Below, in pieces: positions 26,501 through 38,284 of a DNA stretch of 64,000 bases. The position numbers and the translations under genes are program-made. Source of the DNA: Datnioides undecimradiatus. Its lineage: Eukaryota; Chordata; Actinopteri; Lobotiformes; Datnioididae. Position 1 is the first letter of the stretch; each line of letters starts with the position of its first letter. A model generated the notes under the pieces. The model saw nothing but the letters and a program-made list of their open reading frames with translations. It did no database searches and was not told the origin of the DNA. The stretch spans positions 6,300,215 to 6,364,214 of the forward strand of contig WARS01000016.1 of NCBI GenBank assembly GCA_008933995.1, given 5' to 3'.

Positions 26501-29500
26501 TTTGTTCAAGAATGATGGATGAATCGTCTAATTTTCGGAGTTAGGAGCAGCCGCCGTTGCTGTTGTTTAGAGTACATATGTGGACATTTCTCCTGTCGTC
26601 TGTGATGAATCGTCCATTGTCCTGTCATCTGAACAACTTGAGGGGAGAACCGCTTCAGTTTAGGAGCTGCGAGATACGCTCTGCGGGGGCCTCACGTCAG
26701 AACCTTCACCCTTTTTTTTTTTTTTTTTTTTTTTTCAGGAGGTGGTGGAGAAGAACGCCAGGATCACGCAGGACACGATGAAGAAGAGGGACGACGCCGA
26801 ATCCGTTGACAATGACAGCACCATGTCAACCTCCTCCAACCTGGAGCCGTTTGCTAACGATGACCTGGGTACGGTTCGACACGCAGAAACCCTTTGGTTT
26901 TGGAAAACAGAGTGCTGACGCTAGCTGAGGTGTATCCCTATTCAAACCTCTGATACGCTTTGCTTATTGCCTTTAACTGTATCAAACTGAGGTGCCCCCC
27001 TCCCTTCCCACTTTCCCCCCTGAGCAGAACTGCTCTGGGCTTATCTCAGTAAACCAACCAGTTCACACCACAGGATCAAAACCACAGAGCCAAACTGCAG
27101 ATATCACTCTGCAGGAAAGGACTGATTTGTAGTGGAAAAAAAAATTGGGAGCTTCTGTGACATTGATTATTGATTATTATGGTTTGATCCTTTAGTGTAA
27201 CCGTGGTTACAGATGCGTTAATATCCATCACTGTCTTCCTTCTCTCTTGCTTCGTTGATTTTGAACTTTTTGGATCCCATCTCTGTCTCCCCCCCCCACT
27301 CTCCTTTCTCTGCTGCTCCGATAGGCAACACGGTGATTCATTTAGACAAAGCTCTGGCCAGGATTAGGGAGTATGAGCGCATGAAGCTTAAAGCTGAGTT
27401 TAACCCCTGCAACGCCAGCTCTGCAGGTGCAGGTGGCTCTGAAGTCTCAAATGCTGAACACCCCCCTGCTAACCCTGCTGACCAAGTGGAAGGTACCAAA
27501 GCCTACCTGAGTGCACCATGTGCACAGACCTGCAGCACCATCTTTGACTTTCACTTTGCCGTTTCAGTTTGGCTGAATTCCTTCCAATAAAGTGATGTTG
27601 TTCGATGTTTGTCTGCGAGCAGGGGGAGCAGCTGGGGATGTGCGCTGCCCTCAGATTGACACCCAGCAGCTGGATCGTCAGATTAAAGCCATCATGACAG
27701 AAGTCATTCCTTTCCTTAAGGTAGGATAACAAAAACGGAGAGCCGCCGGCTGGATTGTCATGAGCTTTGTGTCGCCAGAGAATGTACTGGAACTGAGAAA
27801 ATGTGAAAGCCCTATTCTTGCACCAAATTAATACAAAGCAATGTGTTAGTTAGTAATGAATTGCTTCACGTTAAGTGCTTCAGTTAAATGCTAGACTCTG
27901 CATGTGAACATACAGCAGTTAGAGAGTTAAATCTGTAATGTTTCATATTTTTCAGGAGAACATGGACGAGGTGTGCTCCCTCCAGCTGCTGACATCTGTG
28001 CGGCGCATGGTTCTCACACTCACCCAGCAGAATGATGAGAGCAAAGAGTTTGTCCGCTTCTTCCACAGACAGCTGGGAGGCATACTGCAGGTACGTCCAG
28101 GTTCCTCTACAGCACTTAACACACGTTTAGGGAGATCAAATGGGGAACAGCCTGTCTGACATCTCGCTCTCTCTCTCTCTCTCTCTCCTCTCGCGCTGCA
28201 GGACTCTCTCAGCAAATTTGTGGGCCGCACTCTGAAGGACTGCGGCGAGGACCTTCTGGTGGAGATCTCCGAGATCCTCTTCAACGAACTCGCTTTCTTC
28301 AGGCTCATGCAGGATTTGGACAACAGCAGCAGCATTGCCTTGGCAGCCAAACACAAAAACAAGAAGAGGGCTGAGCAGCCCGGTAAAGCAAAGCACAGTC
28401 TCAAGGTTGGCTGTTCTTTTTTTTTTTTTTTTTATTCCCGCTTGGTGTTTTTGCACAAACAAATGTGTGAATGACGAAAGAACGGAGCTGTGTGTGTTAA
28501 TTCATGTCTCCCCTCAGGAAAATGCAACAGCTGACGGTGATAAATCTGCTTCTCCAGCCTACTCAGATGAAGACAAGGTCAGTCCTTTTAATACTGGTAA
28601 TGAAACCGTCAATAACACTTAGTGCAACAATAATGTGGGTTACACTAATGTCTCCTTTTTGTCTTCCAGGACCAAGACGAGGCAGAGCAGGAGGGCGATT
28701 CTACCCTTCGGCAGCTTTACCTTCAGACTGCGGGGAAGACCAGCAGGAGCAGCGAAGCCTCGGAGGCTGAGGAGGAAGACGAGGATGAAGGGGACGGACA
28801 AGGAATCCCTCTGTCAATAAGCAAGTGAAAATATTATAATTTATGAAACAACCCACATGGAGGAGATCGGCGTCCAGTTGGGGTGTCGGTGGCAGGATTT
28901 AAACTTTGTGATATACTAGTTAAAAAGACTTATTTCGATACAAACCCCTCACACAGAACACATGAAACAAACTCAAACTATTACACAAAGTTGCATTTTT
29001 ACAAACATCCTGCACAAATAAAGTCGTTAATGGCTTTGAATTGCTCACATTAAGAGAACGGGAACTTTCCTGTTGCTGTTCTCCTGCAGGAATTAACATT
29101 ATTACCGTTCCTGCCCTGGGTGGAACCTCTGATGCTGTGTTTGTCATACCTTTGGCACTTCAGAATGTAAAGCTAACAGAGATGACATAGTTTTAACCGC
29201 TTGTTATCGAAATATCGATACCTTTGACAACAGTAATGTCCAGTATGATCTTCCCTATCCCCCTTCACATTAGTTCTGACAAGTTAATCCCGCATATGCC
29301 ACGAAAACACTGATTAAATTAGTTGTCAGAAACTCCGAGGCTGCTTTACTCCCACTGAATTTCTAAATGCCAGAAGACTCTGCTTATACGGTAATTCATC
29401 ACTGTCGCTGAGAAGTTGCCTGTAATGGTTTTTCAGAGTCTGCTCAGGATGATATTAGCAGTCTTACAAAACAGTTGTTAGAAAATGTTTCCCATTTGCT

Positions 29501-31070
29501 GTAAATGTATCGTTTTTCTGCTTAGATTCACGCTCTCTCTCCGGTGTGTTGTCGGCCCGTCAGGTCTTTCCAAAGCTGAGACGCAGGCCCTGACGAACTA
29601 CGGGAGTGGAGAGGATGAGAACGAGGAGGAGGAAATGGAGGAGTTTGAAGCCGGACCTGTCGATGTCCAGACATCCCTGCAGGCTTCTGCTGATGGACAG
29701 GTGGAGCAGGAGTTCGGTGTTAAAGCCACGGTAAGGCACTGTTTCTAAAGCAGCCTTAACTTGAGATCGTTCAGGACATTTTGTTTAAGCCTGACCCGAA
29801 CTGTGTCGTGCTTCAGGGGGCCGCATGCAGCGAAACCCAGGAGATCAAAACCGAACAGACGAGTTTGGAGAATAATGACGGTGAGGCCTTCTAGAAAACG
29901 TCTGAAAGTGATTTTGTATTTTTAAATGCTTTCTCACAGCCGTTTAATTTTTTGTTTTTTGTTTTTTTCAGAAATCATTGAGCCAGCTGGGGCCCTGGCT
30001 TCCGCAGCAGAGGAGCGTGACACAGCAGAGTGCAGGAGTCCTGTCGTGGAGAATGAAGCCGGGGCAGCTGCTGCTTCAGATGAAAGCTCCGCCATCCCAC
30101 GTGGTCAGGATGTCCCCAAAGAGTCGACCATCGCCACGAGCAGCCCCGACACTGACTCGCCCGTCATGATCAACGTAGACGTAAGTCCAAGGCCGAACAT
30201 GCTAATTACTCAAGATATTTACATTTAATTAATTATAGATTTTAACCGAACTAGTTTTCTGTGGAACGAGGGCACCGCGACTCTCCAGTAAAACTCTGGA
30301 CCTTTAATCGAAGCTGCTGTGTTCTGATTTTATGAATATTACTGATGCAGGAGATGGGCTCGGGTAACACCAGTCAGAAATCTGACGAGGAAGACTTTGT
30401 GAAGGTGGATGACTTACCGCTGCAGCTTACAGTCATGTGTGAGGTAACTGCTAACTCATTGGATGTTTATGTCAAGTCTTTATTAAAGCTTATTATGCAG
30501 GACTTTGATAAATATGGTGTCTGGTGATGCGTTTGATGTCAGCAACGATGATTTGTACACCAGAGCTGATAAGGAAGGACTGTGGCTACAGAGAGGGCTA
30601 CAGCGTCTAGCATGAGCAGGTCAACCGTGTTAGTGTAATTACTCTCACTGCCAGAAGGTGGAGACAGACGTCCTGCACTGTAGCTTTAAAAAGAAACCCA
30701 AGTGTGGAAAACATCCACTGACATACTGTGTGCTGCGAAAACAGGAGGAACTACAGAAGCGAATAGTGGAGGAGCAGCAGAACAACAACCTGTCCGTAGA
30801 GATCCTCAATGGGAACGCTGAATCGCTGACTGGGCTGGTGGGAAATGCGCACGCGCTGAAGGAACCAGGTATGGATTTCAGCAGCATTACACTTCTCTTT
30901 GTGTGGCTGCCAACAGCCGAAACACACCGCCTCCCGTTTCCCTGTTTACATCCACCGAGAGTGGGTTGCTTTTTCTGTCTGAACATAAACTAAATGTCCG
31001 ATTGTGGGTTGTTGTTTTTTTTTTTTGCCTTTTGTGTTTTTCAGACGCTGGTGGTGCCCAGAGTGTGTGA
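14572..31070 (+). CDS. pcm1: Pericentriolar material 1 (PCM1), 38 coding exons, 2119 aa
   Basis: PCM1 is the scaffold of centriolar satellites, needed for centrosomal protein delivery and ciliogenesis. Exons: 14572-14667, 14965-15213, 16221-16547, 17252-17422, 17955-18074, 18246-18432, 18575-18684, 18913-19186, 19275-19425, 19739-19960, 20272-20438, 20568-20797, 21028-21161, 21302-21431, 21673-21843, 21943-22124, 22319-22531, 22622-22898, 23073-23218, 23314-23528, 23921-24101, 24186-24496, 24637-24798, 25281-25453, 25901-26032, 26739-26868, 27325-27492, 27623-27720, 27956-28090, 28202-28405, 28518-28577, 28670-28820, 29564-29730, 29817-29880, 29972-30180, 30351-30443, 30745-30868, 31045-31070. 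The sum, 6360 nt, is in frame (human 2024 aa). The start MATGG, coiled coils (about 225-385, 540-600, 775-900), the conserved C-terminal region (from about 1476, DFSLFEALRETIYSEV) and the reported GABARAP-binding LIR (FVKV, about 2055-2058) are present. Acidic and poly-Gln tracts are longer than in mammals. One intron (28821-29563) has a GC donor. Small exons are the least certain parts. Confidence 0.94.
15299..15638. mobile_element. hAT-like non-autonomous DNA transposon in pcm1 intron 2
   Basis: The 324-bp body (15307-15630) starts AGGGCTGGG and ends CCCAGACCTAG, giving short imperfect terminal inverted repeats. It is bounded by a perfect 8-bp direct repeat, CAGTAGCT, at 15299-15306 and 15631-15638. 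An 8-bp target duplication is typical of hAT elements. Palindromic ATATCGATAT words lie near both ends, and no coding frame is present. Elements with such ends (TAGGGCTGGG) are abundant in fish genomes. The family name is not determined. Confidence 0.75.
16600..16790. repeat. Decayed fish interspersed repeat in pcm1 intron 3
   Basis: The stretch around 16705-16770 (GGAGCTAAAGGAAAAATCAG, then a block resembling ATCACCAAAGT-ATT-GGATTCATCCTC) resembles a repeat common in percomorph introns. I recognise the pattern from memory. The boundaries and class are uncertain. Confidence 0.45.
19846..19895 (+). repeat. Acidic microsatellite-like tract inside pcm1 exon 10
   Basis: GAG/GAC/GAT codons in a row encode an Asp/Glu run (EEDDDDEEEEEEDETED). 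It keeps the reading frame and lies just after the conserved YYEQTSDMM segment. Human PCM1 has a shorter acidic stretch at this point. Confidence 0.75.
21441..21475. repeat. (CA/CG)n imperfect microsatellite
   Basis: CACACGCG-type repeat immediately after pcm1 exon 14, close to the donor site at 21432. Confidence 0.75.
22358..22399 (+). repeat. Asp-coding repeat inside pcm1 exon 17
   Basis: GAT/GAC codons encode DDVDDDDDDDDEDEY right after MATWGSTPCHL. The block corresponds to the shorter DEEGDEDGY stretch of human PCM1, so it is an in-frame trinucleotide expansion. Confidence 0.75.
23344..23364 (+). repeat. CAG run coding poly-Gln in pcm1 exon 20
   Basis: Seven CAG codons follow VLNDLLH, where human PCM1 has LMRQQNQ. 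A second run of five CAG codons lies in exon 18 near 22698-22712. Both are uninterrupted and prone to length change. Confidence 0.8.
25060..25116 (+). other. Candidate optional pcm1 exon (57 nt, phase 1-1)
   Basis: The segment follows a T-rich tract and CACAG and ends CACCAG|GTAAAC, both good splice matches. It is 57 nt long, enters and leaves in phase 1 and has no stop in the pcm1 frame, so it could be included or skipped freely. The encoded peptide (AYAWRTPFLSNRIACTEAP) does not resemble human PCM1, and the flanking exons 23 and 24 align to the human protein without it. It may be a cassette exon or a chance pseudo-exon, and is not counted in the 2119-aa model. Confidence 0.3.
26712..26735. 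repeat. Poly-T tract before pcm1 exon 26
   Basis: More than 20 T residues run straight into the acceptor CAG preceding exon 26 (26739-26868). It serves as the polypyrimidine tract and may vary in length. Confidence 0.85.
28167..28186. repeat. (CT)n tract before pcm1 exon 30
   Basis: A pure CT run that forms part of the polypyrimidine tract of the acceptor at 28200-28201. Confidence 0.85.
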
Positions 31071-31776
31071 AGACTTACAGCGATGTCTCAAAGTCTACTT
31101 TTTTTTTCAGTTTTTTTTTTTTTTTTTTAGCAACACTAAGCTCACACCCTCGCTGTTCCGGATGTGTGATCGTTGATTCTATATCAGCTAGTTTTAAAGG
31201 AGCAAAGGCTCGCGACGTTGGTCACAAAAGTTAGCTGCGACTGTGACGCGCAACAGATAAAAGCTAAGCACCCGCACATAATCAACACCTAGTTCGTTTT
31301 ATCCCTGAATGTTTAATGTGATTTAGTGGGTAACCTGGGGGAGGGGTCGTGTTTATGCTGCTCACTACTGACTACAGTTAAGCCTCTGTTTGAATCTTTA
31401 TAGTACTGAAGCTCCTCTTCAGATCCGCCTCTCTTTCTCTCTCTCGGTTCTGGGATCAGTTTGACATGAGTTGTAATTTTTTTTTTTTATGTTTTATCTG
31501 TCTTGGCCTGGCCTTATTGCTGTACAGCTTGGCTTTTCTGCACTTGATCCCCAGTTAAAAAGAGATTACTGCAGGATGTGAGTTCAGTCGTAGCCTGGCT
31601 GACTTCAGTTTGTTTCTCCGACACTTGTTTTTTTTCCCTTTGTATCAGAGCTCAAAGCTCAGACTTAACTTTTATCCCTTCAGACTCATCTTTATATACT
31701 GTTTTGTTCGGTTAATCGTTAATCTCCATTGATTTTCATGTAATTAAAATGTTGACAACAGTAAGAAGTTTTAAAT

Positions 31777-31782
31777 AATAAA
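31777..31782 (+). terminator. Likely pcm1 polyadenylation signal
   Basis: AATAAA on the plus strand about 0.7 kb beyond the pcm1 stop. It is followed within 20-30 nt by CACAG and a TTTGTG-type downstream element. Confidence 0.6.
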
Positions 31783-32622
31783 ATGCTGGAACTTTCACAG
31801 TTTGTGCCGACCTCATTACTGCTGTAGTTTGCTCGACCACTTTTTCACTGCGTCTTACCTAAAAATCTACACCAGCGGTAACTGAATGTTGAATGTTCAC
31901 TTTCTGGTTATTCCACTTTACAATACGAGCACAGATCTGATTCGTTTACAAATTAATTTGCAGCTTTCGTTCAGAGATTAATTATTTTTAGTCTCCTTTA
32001 TCCTGGAGACAGGATAGAAATGTGATTTGCTGCTTTACTCTGTCCTGTAGGATAATAAACTAAAAACTTCTGGGTTTCGGACCGTTGGTTTGACCTAAAA
32101 GGAAACATTTGAAAACATCACCTTGTCCTTAACTGTGAAACTGATCAGAATAGTAATCGCTGTAAATAATGGTTAGTTGCAGCTCCAAAGGAGAAAACTA
32201 AGACTCAAATTATTCCCAGCTCACACGCTAAAAATCACATAAGAGACTTGTAAAACCTCAAATTTGGGAATCCTTTTATTGACGTAGAAAGGAAGTGATC
32301 GCAGTGAGGTACATTTAAGAGCATCGGTCAGTGAAGTGTGGGAGACGGTACCTGTAATTTAACTGGTTAACAGCCCAAAAAACCAAACTATTAAAAGAAA
32401 AGCTAAAGCAGGGCCACACAGTGGAGGTCCGAAACGTGCGTGGGCTGTTTGAGAGTCCATGCATCACATGAAACAATAATTTGCATGATTTAATACGTGA
32501 GCAGTCATATCAGGGGTCCCTGGGCTGTTTAGTTTAGCTCTGCTAGTTTGTCATTTTGCAATAACAATAACACCAGTAATTACAGTAACAAATAAAGGGG
32601 AAGGCATTTTTCTTGATTCACT

Positions 32623-32628
32623 TTTATT
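32623..32628 (-). terminator. Candidate asah1 polyadenylation signal
   Basis: AATAAA on the minus strand about 230 nt beyond the asah1 stop codon. A second match lies at 32275-32280. Confidence 0.5.
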
Positions 32629-32854
32629 CCAGTGTCCCTCATAATAGAAACAATATGTTGGATTTAGTATTTTCATCAACGTTGAACTGACAACGTTCAT
32701 TTCAGACAAACTTTGGTTCAGGTGATTGGTCGATGTGCAAACACTTCAAAAGAACAAACTCTAGTTTTGCTCCAAGATCAGCTGAGCTTGTCTCCATTAA
32801 AGCTTCTTGACAAAGGTGGGTATTTACAAACCGATCGGGGTTCAGTAGCTGGAG

Positions 32855-35800
32855 TTACCAGGGCATGCAGGGGTTCGGGCAGTCGCGGGTGTACGACTCC
32901 AGTTTTCCCTCTGACACTTGCATCAGTGTCGTGTATGTAGTCAGCTACGAAAAAACAAGCAAAAAGCAATGAATTCAGTTAAATATTCGTTCAATTAAAT
33001 CCAAACCGTGATTAAAGGGCTCACCTTGTTTAGCACGGGTTTGGTTGACAGCACGTCGTACATGGTTTTCAGTGAGATGTTCTGAAATGAGACAGATCAA
33101 ACAGGAACGCGTCGTGTCAGATTAAAAATCATCACACGACCGAGCTTTTACTGCGCCTGAAGACAATCACAGGCATCTGTTCTGTGCAGCAAGTGGGTGC
33201 GCCACTCACTTTCTGTGTGGTCTGGTTCATGCACTTCATGGCAGGAGTTCTGCGATCATCCAGGAACAAAGGCTCCTTCCAGTGATCGTAGTTTGTCTCC
33301 AGGACGTACCACCGGCCCAGCTTCACGTCAATCCTGAAGGACAAGAATTAAGTTTAAAAAAAACAACAACAACTCATCACATGTCCAACTTTAAGCAACT
33401 GATGTATATAAATAGAGTTAAAGTCAGGTGATCTGAAACCAAAGCTGTCACCAGTTCCTAGTTGAGCAAGTGCTGTTTCACAAGACAAACTATGTCATTG
33501 TGACTTTTGAGCCACGAGCACGAGACTAGACGCTGAAGTTCCTCACAAAAAGGTTCACTGTCACTCTGCAGGTTGTACAGTGGACACAGTTTAATCCAGA
33601 TGTTACCGTTCATGGTATTTAAATGTCCGGGAATGCCCAGTGTTTCCGTTCAGCGCTCAGAATGAGCTCCAGTGCTTACTCCAAGATGTCGATGCTGAGC
33701 ACTCTGGACCTGGTGATGATGCAGCCCTGGCCTGAACTGTTTCCCCCGAGGATGAAGTAGGCGGGAGCCAGCAGCTTGGTCTGAGCCAGGCGAGTTTTGG
33801 CTTCCTCGTAGCTGGTGAGAAGGGGACAAGAGTGGGACCTCATTGTTAGGTCAGAGACGTCGTCACTTAACACGGAGAGGCAGCACTCAGTTTGTTATGC
33901 ACCACGAATCTGGAACAAAACTCTGCTTCAGCTCTCGGTTCTCTAAAGTCATAAAGTGCCTTCAAACGTTTCTGTGCGCCTCTCGTCAAAATTAACAACT
34001 GACCTGAGAACATTTACTCAAGAACTGGACCTAAGTACTTTTTTTGAGGAACCTGTACTTGTTTTTACTTTTAACTTCTACTCCCCCGCATCCCTGTTGG
34101 ATGTAAAGTATGATGTTTTGTCATTTTATTAATTTATGAACTCATTAACCAATTAATCAGTTAGTTGATTTTGCAGAAAATTCATTAACAAAGGTTGTTT
34201 AAGTTGTAATATTCCACACCATGATACTGTGTCAATATCCCCAGTCTCTCGTATCCATACATACAAAATATGGATGTAAATTTCATATTATTTTAATATG
34301 ATGTTATGGCATCTACATTGAAATAAGGTTCTAATAAACTGGAGGCTAATGTATACATTAGTTTACCCACCTATATTCAAATTGTTTTTCCAGTAACTTA
34401 TGGAGAATATTACAATGCACTGTTATATCTATTGTCTTGTGAGATCCTTGCCAGCTCTATTGAGGACTTTTACTCCTTTAAGTACATTTTCCTGATGGCA
34501 CACTTCTGCCAAACAATATCAATTCAGGGTTTTTACCTGTAGAGGAGTATTTCTACAGAATGTTATCTGTACTTTGACTAAAGGAAAGGATCTTTTTCCA
34601 TGTGCATGGCGAAAGAACATTAGATATAAACAAGACAGGAAACCGCTTCCAGAAACATAACTCTACTCTACTCCTCCTCCTACTGGCCAACAGCTCCACA
34701 GTGTGCCTTTAAATATTAAAGCGGAATACCTGTTTGCATTTTCTAGGACGGAGCGGGTGAGAAAGCTCATCCACATCCCATCTCTCTTCCCCAAGATCCA
34801 CTCCAGGATCCCTGCATGTGAGCACATTTAGATGATGACAAATAGTCAGAAAACAGAGACCGTGGGGAAGAAAGAACTGGACGGTGAGATCGCTCACCGA
34901 TGTATCCTCCGTCGAGGCTGAAGCGTTCGTTCATGGTCAGAGTGAATATGTTCTGGGTGAGATAGAAAAACAGACTTTTAATTCTTTCTTACGCACGACT
35001 TGGCAGCTGTGACATCCTGCTTGAATCTGACTGAACCTTCACTTATAATAGTGAGACTCACAGGCTTGATGCCAGTCAGCATGCCAACGTATCCAGCAAA
35101 GTTTGTCGACTTGAAGACGGTCTGGTTGTTTCTCTTGAAGTCCAGGTTGACCACCAGAGGCTTCAGCTTCTCGCTAATGATCCAGGACTTGTTTTTCACA
35201 TCCCAGCTGTGAAGAGGCACAGTCTCATGAGATGTTATTTGACCAGATCAGAGCAAAAAACTATCAAGCTTAAAAGCTGAGGATTTGAGGGTGAGTCTTA
35301 CCCCATAAATAATCCAAAATCCAGATTTCTACCATGAATGAGGTTACCTGTAAATGGTACAAAGCCCCAGAGAATTTCAGTGCTGATGAAGCATTGTTTT
35401 AAGTCAGTTAATCAATCCCATTCCAGGCGATGACCCACCCTTATCGTCCTCTGCAACAACCGATGTGCAGACGGTGAACACCTCGTAGAAGATGTTGAAT
35501 AAGATGACCTCACCTAGATAATGACAAAAAGGCAGAGGTCAATGAAGTGTTTTTAAAAAAAAAAAAACAGTTGCCAGAAAGGGAGCGGAGAACACTTCCT
35601 TACCGAGGGGGATCCCCGAAGCAGCTGCGATTCCTTTGATTTCATCGCTAAAAGGATTTGGGAGCGTGTCCACCATCAGAGGCTGCGGAGCGAAGCGAGA
35701 TATGAAAAATAAGCCGTGAAGCCTTACGTGACAATAAAAAGACAGCAAGCACGGAGAGGCAAAATGACACTGACCAGCATAACGTCGACCAGCTCTATCA

Positions 35801-37303
35801 GCCTCCCGCTGGGCACAAAGGCATCAGCCAAGTCTTTGATGGCCTGAATCATGCTGACCAGCTAAAAACAAAGAGGGCATCATTAACAATAAATAAAAAC
35901 AGGTAATACGTGCGTGAGACTAGTTTAAAACACTCAACAGTGTTCTTACATCTGGTTTTTTGTCTGTGATCAGAGCCGTCCATCTCTCATTGGGCGGTGA
36001 GTCCAGGTCCACTGTGTACCAACTGACAGCTCCTTTGAACCTGATAAGATAATTAAAAAAAAACCCTGAATAATGCAGATGATAAAATCATTTTCACAAC
36101 AGCACCGAAAAGCTGTGATGTTTTACTCTTTTGATTTAACTTGACAGTGAATGCTTGACTCTACACCAGTAAATCCTGGATTTATCCAGTGTGGAACACA
36201 AATACACTCTCTGGCATCAGCCTCTCACATTTGCGCTTTTCTCTGTTTGAGATAACAGTGAATCTTTTTTGCATAAGCTGTCGAACAAAATATGCAATTT
36301 CAAGGTGCTCCCTTGAAGTTCACATTACTTATTGAACATTTGTTTAAATCATAGATTGAACAATTCACAGATACATCAAAAATAATTCAGACACATCGTA
36401 CGGTGCGCCGCTGGGAAAGAGGAACCGATGCAAACGAATGAATCTTTTCATGAATAGAGGAAGAGAGGTTATCTACACCTTGCATTTCTGGAAGTACTGA
36501 TTTTTTTTTTAATAATCATTGTTATTTCAGATTAAAAAATGAAAACAGAAAACACAATTTATCCCGGAGAGAATGCCCGCATCAAACTTCAACAGTGTAA
36601 GAAGCACTTTAGAACTCCATGAGTTTGGGTGGGTCTTGCATTAGACGACATAACCCTGATGCATCACTGGGATTATGTCTTCTCGTCAGAAGTCAAAGAG
36701 GACTTTTAAAACTGTTTTCCAAGCTTCCTTATGATGTGTAAACTGATACTAATGTATAAAATTGGTGGAGTGCCAGAATTAATTATTCATCATGGGCTAA
36801 ATGGACATTATCATTTCGGTGACAACTGATTTCTTAGATCAATCCATAATGCAGGGAGCTCATGTACATCTGGCAGGTCCATTCCAGTTTTATTCCAAAC
36901 AAATGCAGCATATAATCACTTGTGTAATTTGGGTGTTAACGTTTACGAGGAGCACCTGAAGGTAGCAGAGCACATTTATGGAGCACAGGCGTTACAAAAC
37001 ACATCAGCTATATAACAACACAGGAACTTTGTATTATTATTATTATGATGACACACTTCCTCCAGATTAATGTTACTTACGTGGGACCCTTTGGCGGATA
37101 CATTTCTGTCCGACAGTCTTCTGTATACTGAAATTAAATGCACAGATACCGGTCAGTGAAGTTAAACAACACACCAAGGCTGTGTTAAAACAGAGTGTTA
37201 AACTGCACAGTGATTGAACAGAGATGAGGCTTACCGGGGGTATAAACTGTGTGGACGCGGCGGTAAATAAAACCGCTAAAATGAGAAAAACACAGTGACC
37301 CAT
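32855..37303 (-). CDS. asah1: Acid ceramidase (N-acylsphingosine amidohydrolase 1), 14 coding exons, 392 aa
   Basis: Acid ceramidase hydrolyses ceramide to sphingosine and fatty acid in the lysosome. Coding exons in transcript order: 37235-37303, 37081-37127, 35950-36040, 35775-35861, 35604-35682, 35439-35513, 35302-35347, 35062-35206, 34898-34952, 34730-34811, 33680-33811, 33210-33333, 33025-33081, 32855-32944. They sum to 1179 nt in frame (human 395 aa). Residues 1-18 form a hydrophobic signal peptide ([17 protein letters not shown]). The N-terminal nucleophile exposed by self-cleavage is Cys140 ([11 protein letters not shown]; human Cys143). The HGRNLDFG segment carries the conserved Arg and Asp. 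Glycosylation sequons NQT, NSS, NQT and NIS match human sites. The protein ends [10 protein letters not shown], with the final disulfide cysteines kept. Every key residue I can check is present, so the gene should be active. Fish can carry two asah1 paralogues, and which one this is cannot be decided here. Confidence 0.96.
34005..34605. repeat. Decayed teleost interspersed repeat in an asah1 intron
   Basis: The left end (ACATTTACTCAAGAACTGGA, then AAGTACTTTTTTTGAGGAAC) and right end (TTTAAGTACATTTTCCTGAT, then CTGTAGAGGAGTATTTCTAC and AAAGGATCT) match a very abundant fish repeat of the ACTCAAGTACT / CTTAAGTACA type. I take it for a non-autonomous DNA element. A related copy lies at about 62150-62780. 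Its own termini are eroded, so the limits are approximate. It sits between asah1 exons 10 and 11. Confidence 0.65.
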
Positions 37304-38284
37304 TTTTGTCAGACTTCACCCAAACTGTCCTGCGAAGGGTTTTAAATATGAAGTTTACTGCGGAAACTGACACTGTTTATCTCGTGACGGGGACATCACT
37401 TTTATTTTCAAAAGAGGGAGACCCGGAAGTCCTCAATGAAACGCCAAAACGCACTTTGCGCAGGAAAACAAGAAATAATAAACATTTTCACTATGGATTA
37501 AAATATTTAATTATTAATTTCATTGAATTTGCCATAATAGTGAGACTGTTGCATAAAACCAGGGTAACAAGGTAAACCAGAACACCCCTCGAAACAGATC
37601 GGTGGTTGTTCCCGGAAGTGAACGTAAATAACACGACCGCTCAAACGGTTAGCTGCATTTCCATCCTCCTGTGTAATATGCGTGTGTATATCTGTTTCCC
37701 CTCGAATGATGCTCCACCGAGTAACTTTGTATTTGGCTAAATCAGCTCAATAACACACCACACGCTTACTTATCGTCTGTGCACATAGCAGGCGGTAAAG
37801 GAGAAGAAAAGAAAGTGTAAAGAGTAAATTTGCTCAGCAGAACTTTATCTTTTATCCAACCCTTTATCATCCGGGGCCTCAGATTTGTGGTATGACACGT
37901 TGAGGGACCCAATCTCTAAGATTTGGAACCACTGAACTTAAACGCAAAAAAAAATAAATAAAATAAAATATAAATAATACGACAGTAGAAGGCGTTTGTC
38001 CACAACACGTGGGTTCAGATAATACCTCTGCACTATAACTCCAGTACGATTTTATTTATTTGTTGATTTTTAACTTAAATTTATTGGTATTGTTGCTTTT
38101 ACATCTTCACAGAATTTAATTTCTTCTCATGCCTTAGGTTAATGCCACCCACTGGACACGCCCCTGTACTGCAAAATGCTCTGGTTGTATAATTTTATTT
38201 TTTTTTTGGTCATTTGGAGTCGTTTTATTAAAGGGAACCCGTGATGCTATAACACACAATGACATTTTAAACAATAGTGTATTT

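Larger units (their letters stand above)
31071..32854. other. Convergent pcm1/asah1 3' ends
   Basis: pcm1 ends at 31070 and asah1 is read towards it from the right, with its stop at 32855. The interval therefore contains both 3'UTRs. Poly-T runs lie near 31098-31128 and 31479-31489. No coding exon is recognised. Confidence 0.7.

Noticed and set aside
28381..28386. Earlier donor G|GTAAAG for pcm1 exon 30
   Set aside because: Using it would put exon 31 out of frame and create an immediate stop. The donor at 28406 keeps the frame.
30658..30744. Open frame directly before pcm1 exon 37, seeming to extend that exon
   Set aside because: The acceptor ACAG at 30741-30744 gives the peptide expected from human PCM1 (EELQKRIVEEQQ), and the upstream codons have no counterpart.
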